Positions 8,911-17,142 of a stretch of DNA of 64,000 nt are shown one piece after another. The stretch covers positions 3,162,001-3,226,000 of the forward strand of contig NZ_CP097384.1 in the NCBI RefSeq assembly GCF_024584705.1. The letters run 5' to 3'. The number at the start of each line of letters is the position of its first letter. The first letter of the stretch is position 1. This DNA comes from Blastopirellula sp. J2-11. Its GTDB lineage: Bacteria > Planctomycetota > Planctomycetia > Pirellulales > Pirellulaceae. Below the pieces are notes generated by a model, which searched no databases, was not told where the DNA came from, and saw only the letters and a list, made by a program, of their open reading frames with translations. A program made the translations under genes and the position numbers.

Positions 8911-10056
8911 ATGCCGCCTGAAAACTATCATCGCGTCGCTATCCTGATTGAAACCGACGACAGTTGGGGCCGGAGCGTTGTCGAAGCGATCGGCAAATTC
9001 GCGCGCCAGCAGCATTGGCGACTGCTGATCGCGCCGCGTGACTCGCAGAACCGGATGCGGCTGCCCAAAAAATGGCGCGGCGACGGCGTGATTGTGCACC
9101 TGCGTACGCGAGCGCTGGCGACTCATTTACGGCGAATCGGCTTGCCGACGGTGGACGTTTCCTTGATGTTGCCTGCTGAATCCTGGCTCGGCCGTGTTGT
9201 GACCGATGATGAGCGCCGCGCTCAAATGGCGATCGAACATCTTCGTCAGCGAGGGCTGAAGCATTTTGCCTGCTATGCTCCGCCGCTGGGACGTTATTCC
9301 GATCAGCGCGTGCAGATCTTTGCTCGCCAACTGCAGGAGGCGGGCTTTCACTGTTCGATGTTTGGCTCGAAGGAGATTCGCCAAGGATGGGAAGTCGAGC
9401 ATCAGCATGTAATGCAATGGTTGAATAAACTGCCGCGACCGCTCGGCGTCTTCGCCGCCGATCCCTATCCTGCGCGGCAATTGGCCGAAATTTGCGACTT
9501 GGGCGGAATCCGCGTACCGGATGAAGTCGCGATTCTTGCCGGCGATGATGACGATTTGCTTTGCAATCTCGCTTGGCCCCGACTTTCGGCCGTGCAGCTT
9601 GGCTGTCACGCACTGGGAACCGAAGCAGCCAAGTTGCTTAACAAGTTGATGAGCGGCGCCGCGATTCCAGCGAAGCCCAAGTTCATTCCGCCGCTACGTG
9701 TCTGCGAGCGACATTCGACCGACATGCTGGCGATCGCCGACAGCGAACTATTGGCGATCTTGCGTTACATTCGCGAGCATGCCGATCAAGGATTGCAGGT
9801 CAAGCAATTGGTGCGCGAATTCCCCGTATCGCGACGTTCGCTGGAGCAGCGCTTTCGAGAGCAATTAGGACGTTCGCCGGCCGAGGAGATCCGCCGCGTC
9901 CGATTGGAGCGAGCCAAAAGCATGTTGCTGGAATCAAGCCTGGCGATCGCCGATATCGCCCGCTTGTGCGGCTTCGCCACGAGCGCGCATTTTTCAACCG
10001 CGTTTCAAAAACAAAACGGCGCCACGCCGACGGCGTGGCGCGGGCAATATGCGTAA
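8911..10056 (+). CDS. XylR-family transcriptional regulator (LacI-like sensor plus AraC DNA-binding domain)
   Basis: A 381-residue regulator. Residues 1 to about 265 resemble a periplasmic-binding-protein/LacI sensor domain (VAILIETDDSWGRSVVEAIG, GVFAADPYPARQLAEICDLGG, VPDEVAILAGDDD). Residues about 275-380 are an AraC-type double helix-turn-helix with ADQGLQVKQLVREFPVSRRSLEQRF and the conserved IADIARLCGFATSAHFSTAFQK. This architecture is that of E. coli XylR and is very common in planctomycetes, where it usually responds to a sugar. It is divergent from the dgcN operon, so that operon is a candidate target, but no operator was identified and the ligand is unknown. Confidence 0.88.
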   Translation: MPPENYHRVAILIETDDSWGRSVVEAIGKFARQQHWRLLIAPRDSQNRMRLPKKWRGDGVIVHLRTRALATHLRRIGLPTVDVSLMLPAESWLGRVVTDDERRAQMAIEHLRQRGLKHFACYAPPLGRYSDQRVQIFARQLQEAGFHCSMFGSKEIRQGWEVEHQHVMQWLNKLPRPLGVFAADPYPARQLAEICDLGGIRVPDEVAILAGDDDDLLCNLAWPRLSAVQLGCHALGTEAAKLLNKLMSGAAIPAKPKFIPPLRVCERHSTDMLAIADSELLAILRYIREHADQGLQVKQLVREFPVSRRSLEQRFREQLGRSPAEEIRRVRLERAKSMLLESSLAIADIARLCGFATSAHFSTAFQKQNGATPTAWRGQYA

Positions 10057-10093
10057 ATGCAAAGCCGTTCGCCAATTGCTTCTCTTGGGCTGA

Positions 10094-10651
10094 CTACTTG
10101 GCCGGGGCCGCTTCTTTCGTGTACCCGATGACGCCGACGGCAACTCGCGGGCCTGCGTCGCCCGAGGGTTGGCTCTTCAGATCGTCGACGCCGGCGTGGA
10201 CGACGAACGAGCGGCCCATGATCATCGGCAGCTTCAGATCTTTCGCGACCTTGTTCACCGTGGCGATTCCTTTGTCATCGGCAGTGATGTTTCCGAGGTC
10301 GCCGGCATGATGATCGGCCGCATCGGGGCCGCCATGTTCATGGCCGCTAGGGTTGTAATGTCCGCCGGCCGCTGTTCCGTCCGCCGCAGTCAGATCGCCG
10401 AATTCATGAATATGAAAACCATGCTCGCCTGGCTTTAATCCGCTGACTTGCCCGGTGATCTCGAGCGACTCGCCGACCATTTTTAGGCGGATCACTCCTT
10501 GGACGCTATTTCCTTCGGTGGGGATCAGAACGGCGACAGCCGCTTTCGGTGCGGTCATCTCGGCGGCGTGTTCGGCATGCTCGGCGCCAAACATCGCGGC
10601 CAGCGCTAGGGCAATTTCCGTCGTGACAGCCAACATGAGGGTTGATTTCAT
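10094..10651 (-). CDS. sodC: Superoxide dismutase [Cu-Zn] family protein
   Basis: A 185-residue secreted protein with a signal peptide (MKSTLMLAVTTEIALALAA). Metal-site signatures are present: HIHEFGD near 77-83, GGHYNP, HAGDLGN and the late copper ligand in SFVVHAGVDD, with the active-site Arg in GPRVAVGVIG. Superoxide would be dismutated in the periplasm. The cysteine pair that forms the usual intrasubunit disulfide is absent: the Cys before GGHYNP is replaced by Ala, and the usual CGVIG reads VGVIG. It is convergent with the XylR-type regulator, 37 bp apart, and appears monocistronic. Confidence 0.88.
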   Translation of the reverse strand: MKSTLMLAVTTEIALALAAMFGAEHAEHAAEMTAPKAAVAVLIPTEGNSVQGVIRLKMVGESLEITGQVSGLKPGEHGFHIHEFGDLTAADGTAAGGHYNPSGHEHGGPDAADHHAGDLGNITADDKGIATVNKVAKDLKLPMIMGRSFVVHAGVDDLKSQPSGDAGPRVAVGVIGYTKEAAPAK

Positions 10652-10892
10652 CGGAACGCTTCCTTTTTAACCAAGGGACGGATAGAGAGACGATCATCGA
10701 TTCGTGAGAGAAAACAAGCCGGCAAATCGCATGCCATTAGGCGAAGCGTTGCTGCAGGACAGGAATCGATCACGGCAGGAGAAGGAAGCGGCCAAAGTCC
10801 GCTTGCCGCTGGTCAGGTTCCTATCGGATTGAACGCTTTGCGATCAGGCGAGCGTCACGCATCGTCGCTGTTCATGATAAGGGCAGTACGCC
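10652..10892. other. Intergenic region upstream of sodC, no gene seen
   Basis: Between the sodC start and the downstream terminator of the next minus-strand gene. It should hold the sodC promoter, but no convincing -35/-10 pair, RNA gene or ORF with a ribosome-binding site could be recognised. Confidence 0.4.
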
Positions 10893-10930
10893 AAAAAAGC
10901 CGCACCGATTTTGAAAATCGGTGCGGCTTT
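10893..10930 (-). terminator. Rho-independent terminator after the Q/P-rich secreted protein gene
   Basis: A perfect long stem (AAGCCGCACCGATTTT with AAAATCGGTGCGGCTT) with a very short loop, followed on the minus strand by a run of T. It lies just downstream of the gene ending at 10954. Confidence 0.85.
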
Positions 10931-10953
10931 AGCTGTTGGCGGTTTCGTGTCGG

Positions 10954-11715
10954 TTAGGCTCGGACGAATTCTAGCTTGGCCGCCTTTTGATCGGCCAGCT
11001 GGAAGCTGAAAGCGTCGTTGCTGCTGGTTTCCAGCGAACCGGCCAGCTTTTGGTTGTCGGTCGAGCGGGTCAAAGTGAGCGAACCGTTCGTGATTTCGTA
11101 GGTTCCCTGGAAGCTGCTGGATCCTCCATCTTTGTTGACGGCCGACCAGTTAAAGCTGCCGTTGGCGTTCAGGTCGAGTTGAATGCGAGCTCCGTTGGCC
11201 AAAGTCGCCGACCAGCGGCCAACGTGGGCCGGCAGTGCATTGTTTTCGGCAACCGGCGTGGTCGACTCGGTTTGCGGCGGAGCAAATCCTCCCAACGCTT
11301 CCAAGGCCGAGGTCTCGGCGTTGGCCGAACCAACGGTCGGGGCTGCCGTTTGCGGCTGAGCGGCAGGACGTTGCTGCTGCGGTTGGCCCTGAGCTTGTTG
11401 CTGCTGCGGCTGGCCTTGAGCGAACGGTTGGCTCTGGGGAGCTTGTTGCGGCGGCTGACCTTGAACGAAGGGCTGACCCTGCTGTGAGAACTGTTGCGGC
11501 GGAGCGATCGGCTGACGAGGAGCGACGTAAGTCGGTCGACGATAGGTTTGCTGGTGCTGGTATTGCGAACGAAGCTGGTTGTGGTGGAGCGACTGCGAGA
11601 AACCGTGGCCGCCGCGGCTGCTGTGGCAACCACCAGCTTGCGATTGGGTCGACAGCGAGACGACCAGGGCGATGACAGCGATCAGCGTGACGATGTTTTT
11701 GGTGGAGCGGGTCAT
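10954..11715 (-). CDS. Secreted Gln/Pro-rich protein with C-terminal beta-rich domain, unknown function
   Basis: A 253-residue exported protein. The ATG at 11715 is preceded by AGGAG; the frame stays open upstream but the extra part crosses the promoter and is not coding. A signal peptide ends near STQSQAGG. The middle (roughly residues 50-125) is low-complexity, with repeated QPFAQGQPQQ-like runs. The last 90 residues form a compact domain with alternating strands (HVGRWSATLANGARIQLDLN, GSFNWSAV, GTYEITNGSLTL). This resembles the C-terminus of the secreted protein at 18691-19611, and both genes carry the same promoter motif. No enzymatic motif is visible; envelope location is inferred. Confidence 0.75.
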   Translation of the reverse strand: MTRSTKNIVTLIAVIALVVSLSTQSQAGGCHSSRGGHGFSQSLHHNQLRSQYQHQQTYRRPTYVAPRQPIAPPQQFSQQGQPFVQGQPPQQAPQSQPFAQGQPQQQQAQGQPQQQRPAAQPQTAAPTVGSANAETSALEALGGFAPPQTESTTPVAENNALPAHVGRWSATLANGARIQLDLNANGSFNWSAVNKDGGSSSFQGTYEITNGSLTLTRSTDNQKLAGSLETSSNDAFSFQLADQKAAKLEFVRA

Positions 11716-11775
11716 GGTAAATCTCCTGAGGGTAGGTTGGTTTTTTGTGTTGGTGAGAGCGTTTGTTTGCGTCTC

Positions 11776-11811
11776 TAACATGCTCAGCGAGAACCTGACC
11801 GGTTTGTTACA
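11776..11811 (-). promoter_or_regulatory. ECF-type promoter, site A
   Basis: Minus strand: TGTAACAAAC, 12 nt, CGCT, then GAGCATGTTA. It lies 61 bp upstream of the ATG at 11715. The same motif with identical spacing precedes five other secreted-protein genes here. The spacing from TGTAAC to CGCT is 16 nt, the geometry of ECF promoters such as those of SigW. Confidence 0.75.
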
Positions 11812-11947
11812 GACCAAATTAGAAATTTCTCGCGGCGACTGCTTTTCTTCGTCGACAGGCTCGCCTGAAACCTGAAATCGCCCGCATATAGCGACAAATC
11901 CTGGCTGAGCGTGCTTCTAGAGAAATCAGAGCAAGAAGTAGAGAAAC

Positions 11948-11996
11948 GGCTGTCTCCCTCGGTCGTTTCGAGAGAGAGCAGCCGCTTCGGCCTTAA
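11948..11996 (-). terminator. Terminator after the His/Asn-repeat protein gene
   Basis: On the minus strand AAGCGGCTG plus CTCTCTC pairs with GAGGGAG plus CAGCCGTTT around an 8-nt loop, then a T-rich tract. The stem contains one G-T pair. It lies directly after the stop of the gene ending at 12014. Confidence 0.6.
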
Positions 11997-12013
11997 TTAC
12001 CAGTGAGGAACTG

Positions 12014-12514
12014 TTAGTTTCCAATCCACGAGTTCAGCACGTGGTGGTCAAAGTGGAGCTGATGTCCCGAATTGTGGTGGTTGTTGAACTTCGGGGCGTG
12101 CTGGAAGTTGTTGTGGTGATTGTTGAACTTCGGGGCGTGCTGGAAGTTGTTGTGGTGGTTGTTGAACTTCTGGACGTGCTGGAAGTTGTTGTGGTGGTTG
12201 TTGAACTTCTGGACGTGCTGGAAGTTGTTGTGGTGGTTGTTGAACTTCTGGACGTGCTGGAAGTTGTTGTGGTGATTGTTGAACTTCTGGATGGGCTGGA
12301 AGTTGTTGTGGTGGTTGTTGAACTTCTGGATGGGCTGGAAGTTGTTGTGGTGGTTGTTGAACTTCTGGACGTGCTGGAAGTTGTTGTGGTGCTTATTGTT
12401 ATGGTGATTGTTGTGGTGCTTGCCGTTGCCTGCTTCGACGCTGCTGGCGGCGAAAAACAGCATGGCGGCGGCGACGGTGAACAGCGTGGCGATCGTTTTG
12501 GTCGAGTGGATCAT
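12014..12514 (-). CDS. Secreted His/Asn-rich tandem-repeat protein
   Basis: A 166-residue exported protein. A signal peptide (MIHSTKTIATLFTVAAAMLF) is followed by a short His/Asn stretch and eight tandem 13-residue units of the form FQxxxKFNNHHNN, where xxx is HVQ, PIQ or HAP. The ATG at 12514 was chosen because it begins the signal peptide and lies 55 bp after promoter site B; the open frame upstream runs into the promoter. Such His density suggests binding of divalent metal ions outside the membrane, but this is inference from composition. No homologous family was recognised. The opposite strand is open across the repeats only because of the repeat composition. Confidence 0.75.
   Translation of the reverse strand: MIHSTKTIATLFTVAAAMLFFAASSVEAGNGKHHNNHHNNKHHNNFQHVQKFNNHHNNFQPIQKFNNHHNNFQPIQKFNNHHNNFQHVQKFNNHHNNFQHVQKFNNHHNNFQHVQKFNNHHNNFQHAPKFNNHHNNFQHAPKFNNHHNSGHQLHFDHHVLNSWIGN
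12060..12400 (-). repeat. 39-bp coding tandem repeats (8 units)
   Basis: The DNA encoding the 13-residue units is itself highly conserved between copies, with neighbouring units differing by a few bases (for example HVQ versus PIQ versus HAP variants). This implies recent expansion by slippage or unequal crossing-over and predicts copy-number variation between strains. Confidence 0.85.
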
Positions 12515-12568
12515 GGTCGGAGGTCCTGGGAGCAAGTTGTTGTGGTTAAGTAAGTTGCGTCTCGTCTC

Positions 12569-12604
12569 TAACATGCTCAGCGAGAACCTGGCCGGTTTGT
12601 TACA
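12569..12604 (-). promoter_or_regulatory. ECF-type promoter, site B
   Basis: Minus strand: TGTAACAAAC, 12 nt, CGCT, GAGCATGTTA. Nearly identical to site A over about 45 bp including flanks. It lies 55 bp upstream of the ATG at 12514. Confidence 0.75.
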
Positions 12605-12736
12605 GACTTATTTGGGAAAAAGCGGAAAGCGGAAGAAGAGGGGTGAGAAACGCTCGGCCAACGCCTTTTTAAGGGGGAAAGCACGCAATTCCTCCGCTCT
12701 CCGCTCTCCGCTTTTCCGTTTCCGCTTTCGAAACAA

Positions 12737-12774
12737 CAGCGGCTACGTTCCCCTCCGAGGGAAACGCAGCCGCT
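12737..12774 (-). terminator. Terminator after the trypsin-like protease gene
   Basis: On the minus strand CAGCGGCTGCGTTTCCCTC pairs almost perfectly with AGGGGAACGTAGCCGCTG over a minimal loop, followed by TTGTTT. It lies 42 bp beyond the stop of the gene ending at 12816. Confidence 0.75.
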
Positions 12775-12815
12775 GGGCGGAAATGGTTTGTCGCGCGGAC
12801 GTCGCGACACCGCAC

Positions 12816-13997
12816 TTACTTGGTCAGCCAGGAGTCGAGCGTTTGCGATGCGTTCTGGACTGACTCTTGGGGGGTTAGATCCTTTTTCGAGACGCTCGTC
12901 AGCTTCGAGACATACTGCATCGTGCTTTTCACCGCATCCGGCGTCGCCGTCGCGTCAATTTTGACGCAGTAGATCACCAGATATTCGCCGGTTTCACCCT
13001 TTTCGATCGACCAGGCGCCCATCTTGGTGCGAGCGTTCTGCCCCAGCAATTTGATCATCGTGTCGGTGCTCGGCGCCTCTTTTAGCGTTGCGGCCAGCGA
13101 CCAAACCTTGCGGACGTCGGCTCGCTCGTAGTATTCGATATCCTTGGTCAGAAAGACCGACTGCTTGCCGACCTCTTTCTCGTCGAATTTCACCTCCAAG
13201 TGCCCTGATTCGTGGGTGGTGAACTCCAAGTCGGCTTGCTTCAACAGGTCGTCCGCCGCGATCGGCGCCGGTTTCCAGGGGCCGTTCAAAAATTCCTTCA
13301 CTTCCGAAACATCGACGCTATAGCTCACCAGGCGAGCTTTCGGAGCGATTGCTTGTGAGATCGCGACCAGTTCGCCTTGGTTGTTGACCACCGGGCCGCC
13401 GCTGTCGCCGGAGTTGATCGGCGATTGGGTTTCGACCACTTTAAAATCATGCTCTCCAGCCCCGGTGCGAAACTGCTTTTGATAGACCGAACGAACCGTG
13501 CCTGACGTGTAAACCCACAAAGCGTCGGTCGAACCGGGGTTGCCGATCGACTGAACGTCTTCGCCAGGACCAACGCCGGTGGTCGACAAGGTAATTGCCG
13601 TGACGCCAGCCGGCAGCTTTTCCAACTCGATCAACGCCAGATCTCGTTTCCGGTCGACAGCGACCACACGGCCGCGTAGCCCCAGCTTTTTGACGTTCGT
13701 AAGGTAGTGCGATCGCGTGACTTCCGGCTTGCCGTCGGTCAGATCCGCAAAGAAAATCACCGCCGCTCGGGCATCGCCCACCACGTGATAGTTGGTTACC
13801 AGCAGCTTTTTCTCGGCGTCGACCAGCACGCCGGTCCCGCTCGAGGTTTCGCCGCCGGTCTTGGCCAGCACCCAAGCGGTCGATTTCAAGGTTTTCTCAT
13901 AGACCGTGCTGTCGGCCCAGCTGGTCGAAACCATCCCGCTGACCACGATCAAGGTCGCAACAGCGGTCGTAAGCCATGTTTGGGTAAGAGTTTTCAT
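12816..13997 (-). CDS. Trypsin-like (HtrA/DegP-type) serine protease, secreted
   Basis: A 393-residue exported protease. A signal peptide (MKTLTQTWLTTAVATLIVV) ends near STSWADS. The chymotrypsin-fold triad is readable: His in NYHVVG (about 70), Asp in RDLALIEL (about 119) and Ser in NSGDSGGPVV (about 198). The C-terminal 170 residues, where HtrA has PDZ domains, do not look like PDZ and are unassigned. Start: MKTL at 13997; an in-frame ATG at 14009 is equally possible, but anything further upstream lies inside promoter site F. Control by the shared ECF motif would fit a periplasmic quality-control protease. Confidence 0.85.
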   Translation of the reverse strand: MKTLTQTWLTTAVATLIVVSGMVSTSWADSTVYEKTLKSTAWVLAKTGGETSSGTGVLVDAEKKLLVTNYHVVGDARAAVIFFADLTDGKPEVTRSHYLTNVKKLGLRGRVVAVDRKRDLALIELEKLPAGVTAITLSTTGVGPGEDVQSIGNPGSTDALWVYTSGTVRSVYQKQFRTGAGEHDFKVVETQSPINSGDSGGPVVNNQGELVAISQAIAPKARLVSYSVDVSEVKEFLNGPWKPAPIAADDLLKQADLEFTTHESGHLEVKFDEKEVGKQSVFLTKDIEYYERADVRKVWSLAATLKEAPSTDTMIKLLGQNARTKMGAWSIEKGETGEYLVIYCVKIDATATPDAVKSTMQYVSKLTSVSKKDLTPQESVQNASQTLDSWLTK

Positions 13998-14051
13998 CGT
14001 TTTCACCATTTCCGCGTAAGAATAAATTGCGTCCGCCAGACGAAGTGCCTG

Positions 14052-14089
14052 GATACTTTGCAAAGCGGAAATGAATCGCGAATGTTACA
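14052..14089 (-). promoter_or_regulatory. ECF-type promoter, site F
   Basis: Minus strand: TGTAACATTC, 12 nt, CGCT, TTGCAAAGTATC. The most divergent -35 of the six sites, but spacing and downstream block match site D. It lies 43-55 bp upstream of the protease start codons. Confidence 0.65.
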
Positions 14090-14187
14090 CCCCCCTGGGA
14101 GAGAAAAGCGGAAAGCGGGGTTGCGAGGCGGTTCTTGCGGCTTCGTTATTCGACAGCGTCCTCTGCCCCAGCCCAGGACTGGTGCAG

Positions 14188-14315
14188 ACAAAGGTTGGAT
14201 CGGACAAAGGTTGGATCGGACAAAGGTTGGATCGGACAAAGGTTGGATCGGACAAAGGTTGGATCGGACAAAGGTTGGACTGGATAAAGGTTGGACTGGA
14301 TAAAGGTTGGACTGG
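14188..14315 (+). repeat. Minisatellite: eight tandem 16-bp units
   Basis: Five copies of ACAAAGGTTGGATCGG are followed by one ACAAAGGTTGGACTGG and two ATAAAGGTTGGACTGG, without spacers. No reading frame with a start signal uses it. It lies in the gap between the protease gene and the transposase remnant. Confidence 0.95.
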
Positions 14316-14605
14316 ACCGATGCCATTTTTCTAAGTTCAACGATCGTTCATTCGTCATCCTGGTCTCGACATTCTCCCCGCGCGCACCCTGAGCGCCCGG
14401 CCAACCTACCGCCGATCAATCATTTTCCGCCTAGGGTCGCATCGCCGCACGAACCATTTTTGAGTTCGCGCAGCATTTCAACCCGCCAACCTCTCGCGAA
14501 GCCAACGATCCAACCGCCCGTCCCATGCACGAAAAGATGTGAGAACATTCTAAGAAAAGTGCAAGACTTTATCAAGGCTAAAAGATAGACGGGGATCGCC
14601 ACGAT

Positions 14606-15050
14606 CACGGCACGGCGCTGGCCGCCCTCTCCGGGACGCCGATCGATCGGCGCGTGTAGCTTCACTTTCAACTGCTCAACCGTAATGCGACGGCGGAAGA
14701 CTTTGTCGACACCCTGCAGCAACTTCACCAACAACTCCAGCGTAAATTAATCATCGTGTGGGATCGACTTGGCGCTCATTGCAAGGCGCGCGAGTCTTCC
14801 GCACACTTAAAGATCTCTTGGGCGAAGTTTGAATGACTGCCGCCGCACTGCCCCGAGTTGAACCCGGTTGAACATGTCTGGTCAACAACCAAGTGGGGTC
14901 GGCTCTGCAACTGGCTGGCCGAAGACCAGGTCGATGGCAACTGCAAGTTGAACGGAACCCAGCTTGCCGACGCTGTCGCCGCCTATCAAATCGCCGAGGT
15001 CCAGGCGCTCCACGACCATCGCATCGCCATCGAGCAAACCGATCGGCCCC
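14606..15050 (+). pseudogene. Decayed IS630-family (DDE) transposase remnant
   Basis: One plus-strand frame reads as the C-terminal half of an IS630-type transposase: LHFQLLNRNATAEDFVDTL, KLIIVWDRLGAH (the second catalytic Asp segment) and LPPHCPELNPVEHVW (the segment with the catalytic Glu). The frame is broken by TAG at 14657 and TGA at 14834 and has no recognisable N-terminal half or start. The match to the LPPYSPELNPxExxW signature is strong. No terminal inverted repeats or target duplication could be defined, so it cannot move on its own. Homology fades just before the convergent hydrolase stop at 15083. Confidence 0.7.
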
Positions 15051-15082
15051 CAGCGTCGGGCAATCTGGCCGTTGTCCTTCTT

Positions 15083-16432
15083 TTACTTCGACTTTATACC
15101 GGCCGTGTTAATCGTGCGCACGCGATACGGATTGGCGTTGTCTCCGTGGGCAGGTTCGACGGTGAGACGCATTTCGACCAACGGCACGGTCGGCGTATCG
15201 CTGTATTGCAGTCCTTGAAAGATCGGTCGACCAAATCGATTTTTAGGATCGGCCGGAACGGTCTGGATCGTCTTGCCGTCGCGTTGAACTTCAAAATAAG
15301 CGACGCCGCTTTCCAAATCGGCGGTTGCGTCCCAGGTGAGTTGGTCGCCAGCGAGTTGGACGTTGGTCGGCGCCGGCGGCGGCGTGGTGTCGGCGACTTG
15401 GGTATCGGTCATGTACTGCATCCAGGCGTCAGCGACGGTTTTACTGGGCAACCAGATGGAGGTCGATTTGTCGCCTGTGTATTTGGCGGCGGGAACGGGC
15501 GCGGTCGCTTCTCCCTTGTCGGTAGGCAGCGGCGCGAGCCAGGCGTCTTGGGCCGGAAAGGGACGCAGCGCATCGCCCGACTTCGCCGGCAAGCGAACCG
15601 CGAGACACGCATCGAACCAGGGCATCGCCAGGTAGCGTTGATTGCCGCATTCATGGCTGGTTAGCGGATCGATCGAAACGCCCAGCAGCGCGCCTTGACC
15701 GCGCATCGCAGCGAAGAACGTCTTGTTGCTTTTCCATGCGCCCGAGAAGCGGCCATCGGTGACGGTGACTCCTTCCTTGGTTCCCAGATTGCACATCAGC
15801 GGGACTGCCAACGCGGCTTGGGGAAGTTCGTGCGGCTTGATGTTGCGGCCGGCGATCGGTTCAAACAGCGGCACGCCAGAGCGCAGCCAAGCGGCCGCGA
15901 CCCGTTCGGGATAAAGCATTACCATGCCGCCGCACCAATGTCCGCCGCCGCTATGTCCCCACAGCGCCCAGGGAACGGTCGCGAGTTCGGGATGATCGGA
16001 CAGCGCCCCCAAGTCGCTCAATGATTTTTGAAACGCGGCGGCGGATCCGTTGCGCGGATCGCACCACATTTGACAATCGGTTCCTTCCGGCTGCTCATAC
16101 GCGGCGGCCAACAGCGCGCAATCGTATTTGGCGGCCAACGCTTGCCAATGTAGATCGAACGCGCCGGTTTGTCCTGACTTGCACGAACCTTCGCCGCAAC
16201 CATGTTGATGCACGATCACGCCGCGGAGCGTTTTGATCTGGGGCGAAATCCAAACGGTATAGGCGACCGGATAAATCAACTCGCCTAGTTTTGTTGACGC
16301 TTCGTAACGCACGCGATAGTAGGGCGCCGCGACCGGCGGCGGATTGTCATAAGGAGGATTTTGAGCGTGAAGCGCGGCAACGCCGATCAAAAGTAGGAAG
16401 AACGATGCAAATCGATAAATCGGTTGGGTCAT
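15083..16432 (-). CDS. Secreted alpha/beta hydrolase (PHB-depolymerase/esterase-like) with C-terminal FnIII-like domain
   Basis: A 449-residue exported protein starting at [20 protein letters not shown], a clear signal peptide; the longer open frame upstream is low-complexity and unlikely to be translated. The nucleophile elbow is GHSGGG near residue 160, preceded by [12 protein letters not shown], which would form the oxyanion-hole strand. The segment [21 protein letters not shown] may supply the catalytic His. From about 350, after [13 protein letters not shown], a fibronectin-III-like domain follows ([20 protein letters not shown]). It probably hydrolyses an ester in the periplasm or outside the cell; substrate unknown. 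It appears monocistronic. Confidence 0.75.
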   Translation of the reverse strand: MTQPIYRFASFFLLLIGVAALHAQNPPYDNPPPVAAPYYRVRYEASTKLGELIYPVAYTVWISPQIKTLRGVIVHQHGCGEGSCKSGQTGAFDLHWQALAAKYDCALLAAAYEQPEGTDCQMWCDPRNGSAAAFQKSLSDLGALSDHPELATVPWALWGHSGGGHWCGGMVMLYPERVAAAWLRSGVPLFEPIAGRNIKPHELPQAALAVPLMCNLGTKEGVTVTDGRFSGAWKSNKTFFAAMRGQGALLGVSIDPLTSHECGNQRYLAMPWFDACLAVRLPAKSGDALRPFPAQDAWLAPLPTDKGEATAPVPAAKYTGDKSTSIWLPSKTVADAWMQYMTDTQVADTTPPPAPTNVQLAGDQLTWDATADLESGVAYFEVQRDGKTIQTVPADPKNRFGRPIFQGLQYSDTPTVPLVEMRLTVEPAHGDNANPYRVRTINTAGIKSK

Positions 16433-17142
16433 TGTTGCACGTGGGATGGTTGATGTTTGGGGGGGAGGGACAGCTGTGCGGACCAGGGGAAGCGTTACTC
16501 TGGGGCGTCGCCGAGGGGCAATATCAAGCGAACCTCGCTGGTCCGCATTGCGAGCCCTACTTCTATTTAGCGCAACCGGCGGCGCGAAAACTAGTCGGTT
16601 GCTGCAGCCAAGAATTACGCAGGGAGAGTTTGTAGGGCCGAAGCCAAACGTTGTCGGCGAACCTCCGAATCCCACCTTATCGCCAATGCTTCAGAGAAGT
16701 GGCCCGTAATTCATGGTTTATGTGGTCGTTTGCGGCGAATCCGATGTATCTATTGGCGTCATGTTAACTACTCACAGGCAGAGGGTCTGAAAAGTTCTCA
16801 ATAATTGAGTGTACGGCGGAAAAATTTGCTTTTCGAGTCTATTGACAAAGTTTAAGTTTGATTCGAAAGCCATAATCTTATCCAACCATATAAAAAATGT
16901 TGGTGGGTAAGCCGACTCCTTCACCCCATCTCAGTGTCCTCAGCAGACGTCCTGATTCGCAGACACGATCCCTCAATTGCTAACCGCAAATCCTGTCTGA
17001 CTACTCAAGCACCGTTTGGCGACGCTCGTCGCAGCCTGCCGCTTTTATCATGCCTTTGCGTCGCCCTCCTTTATTTCCTATCGAGGTGATTTCTTGCGCG
17101 TTTAATAATTCTCCCACCTTCTCTTATTCAGGGGACATTCCA
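16433..17142. other. Intergenic region of 710 bp without a recognised gene
   Basis: The first part is the upstream region of the hydrolase and contains an imperfect inverted repeat built on GCGGACCAG / CTGGTCCGC (about 16476-16545). From 16740 the sequence becomes AT-rich. A TTGACA occurs at 16842-16847 but no -10 hexamer lies at a proper distance. No convincing coding sequence or RNA structure was found. Confidence 0.4.

Noticed and set aside
12060-12400. CRISPR-like 39-bp periodic repeats
   Set aside because: The repeats are in frame within a coding sequence and have no spacers.
12041-12553. Plus-strand frame coding a Val/Leu-repeat protein opposite the His/Asn-repeat gene
   Set aside because: The minus strand has a signal peptide, promoter and terminator; the Val-rich reading is the complement of His/Asn codons.
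14188-14315. Possible CRISPR array
   Set aside because: Units are 16 bp, contiguous and without unique spacers, and no cas gene is in the window.
14858-15664. Plus-strand 268-codon frame as an intact gene
   Set aside because: Only its first 60 codons resemble the end of an IS630 transposase; the remainder is antisense to the alpha/beta hydrolase gene.
16842-16878. Sigma-70 promoter built on TTGACA at 16842 and TAATCT at 16873
   Set aside because: The spacer would be 25 nt, too long for a housekeeping promoter.
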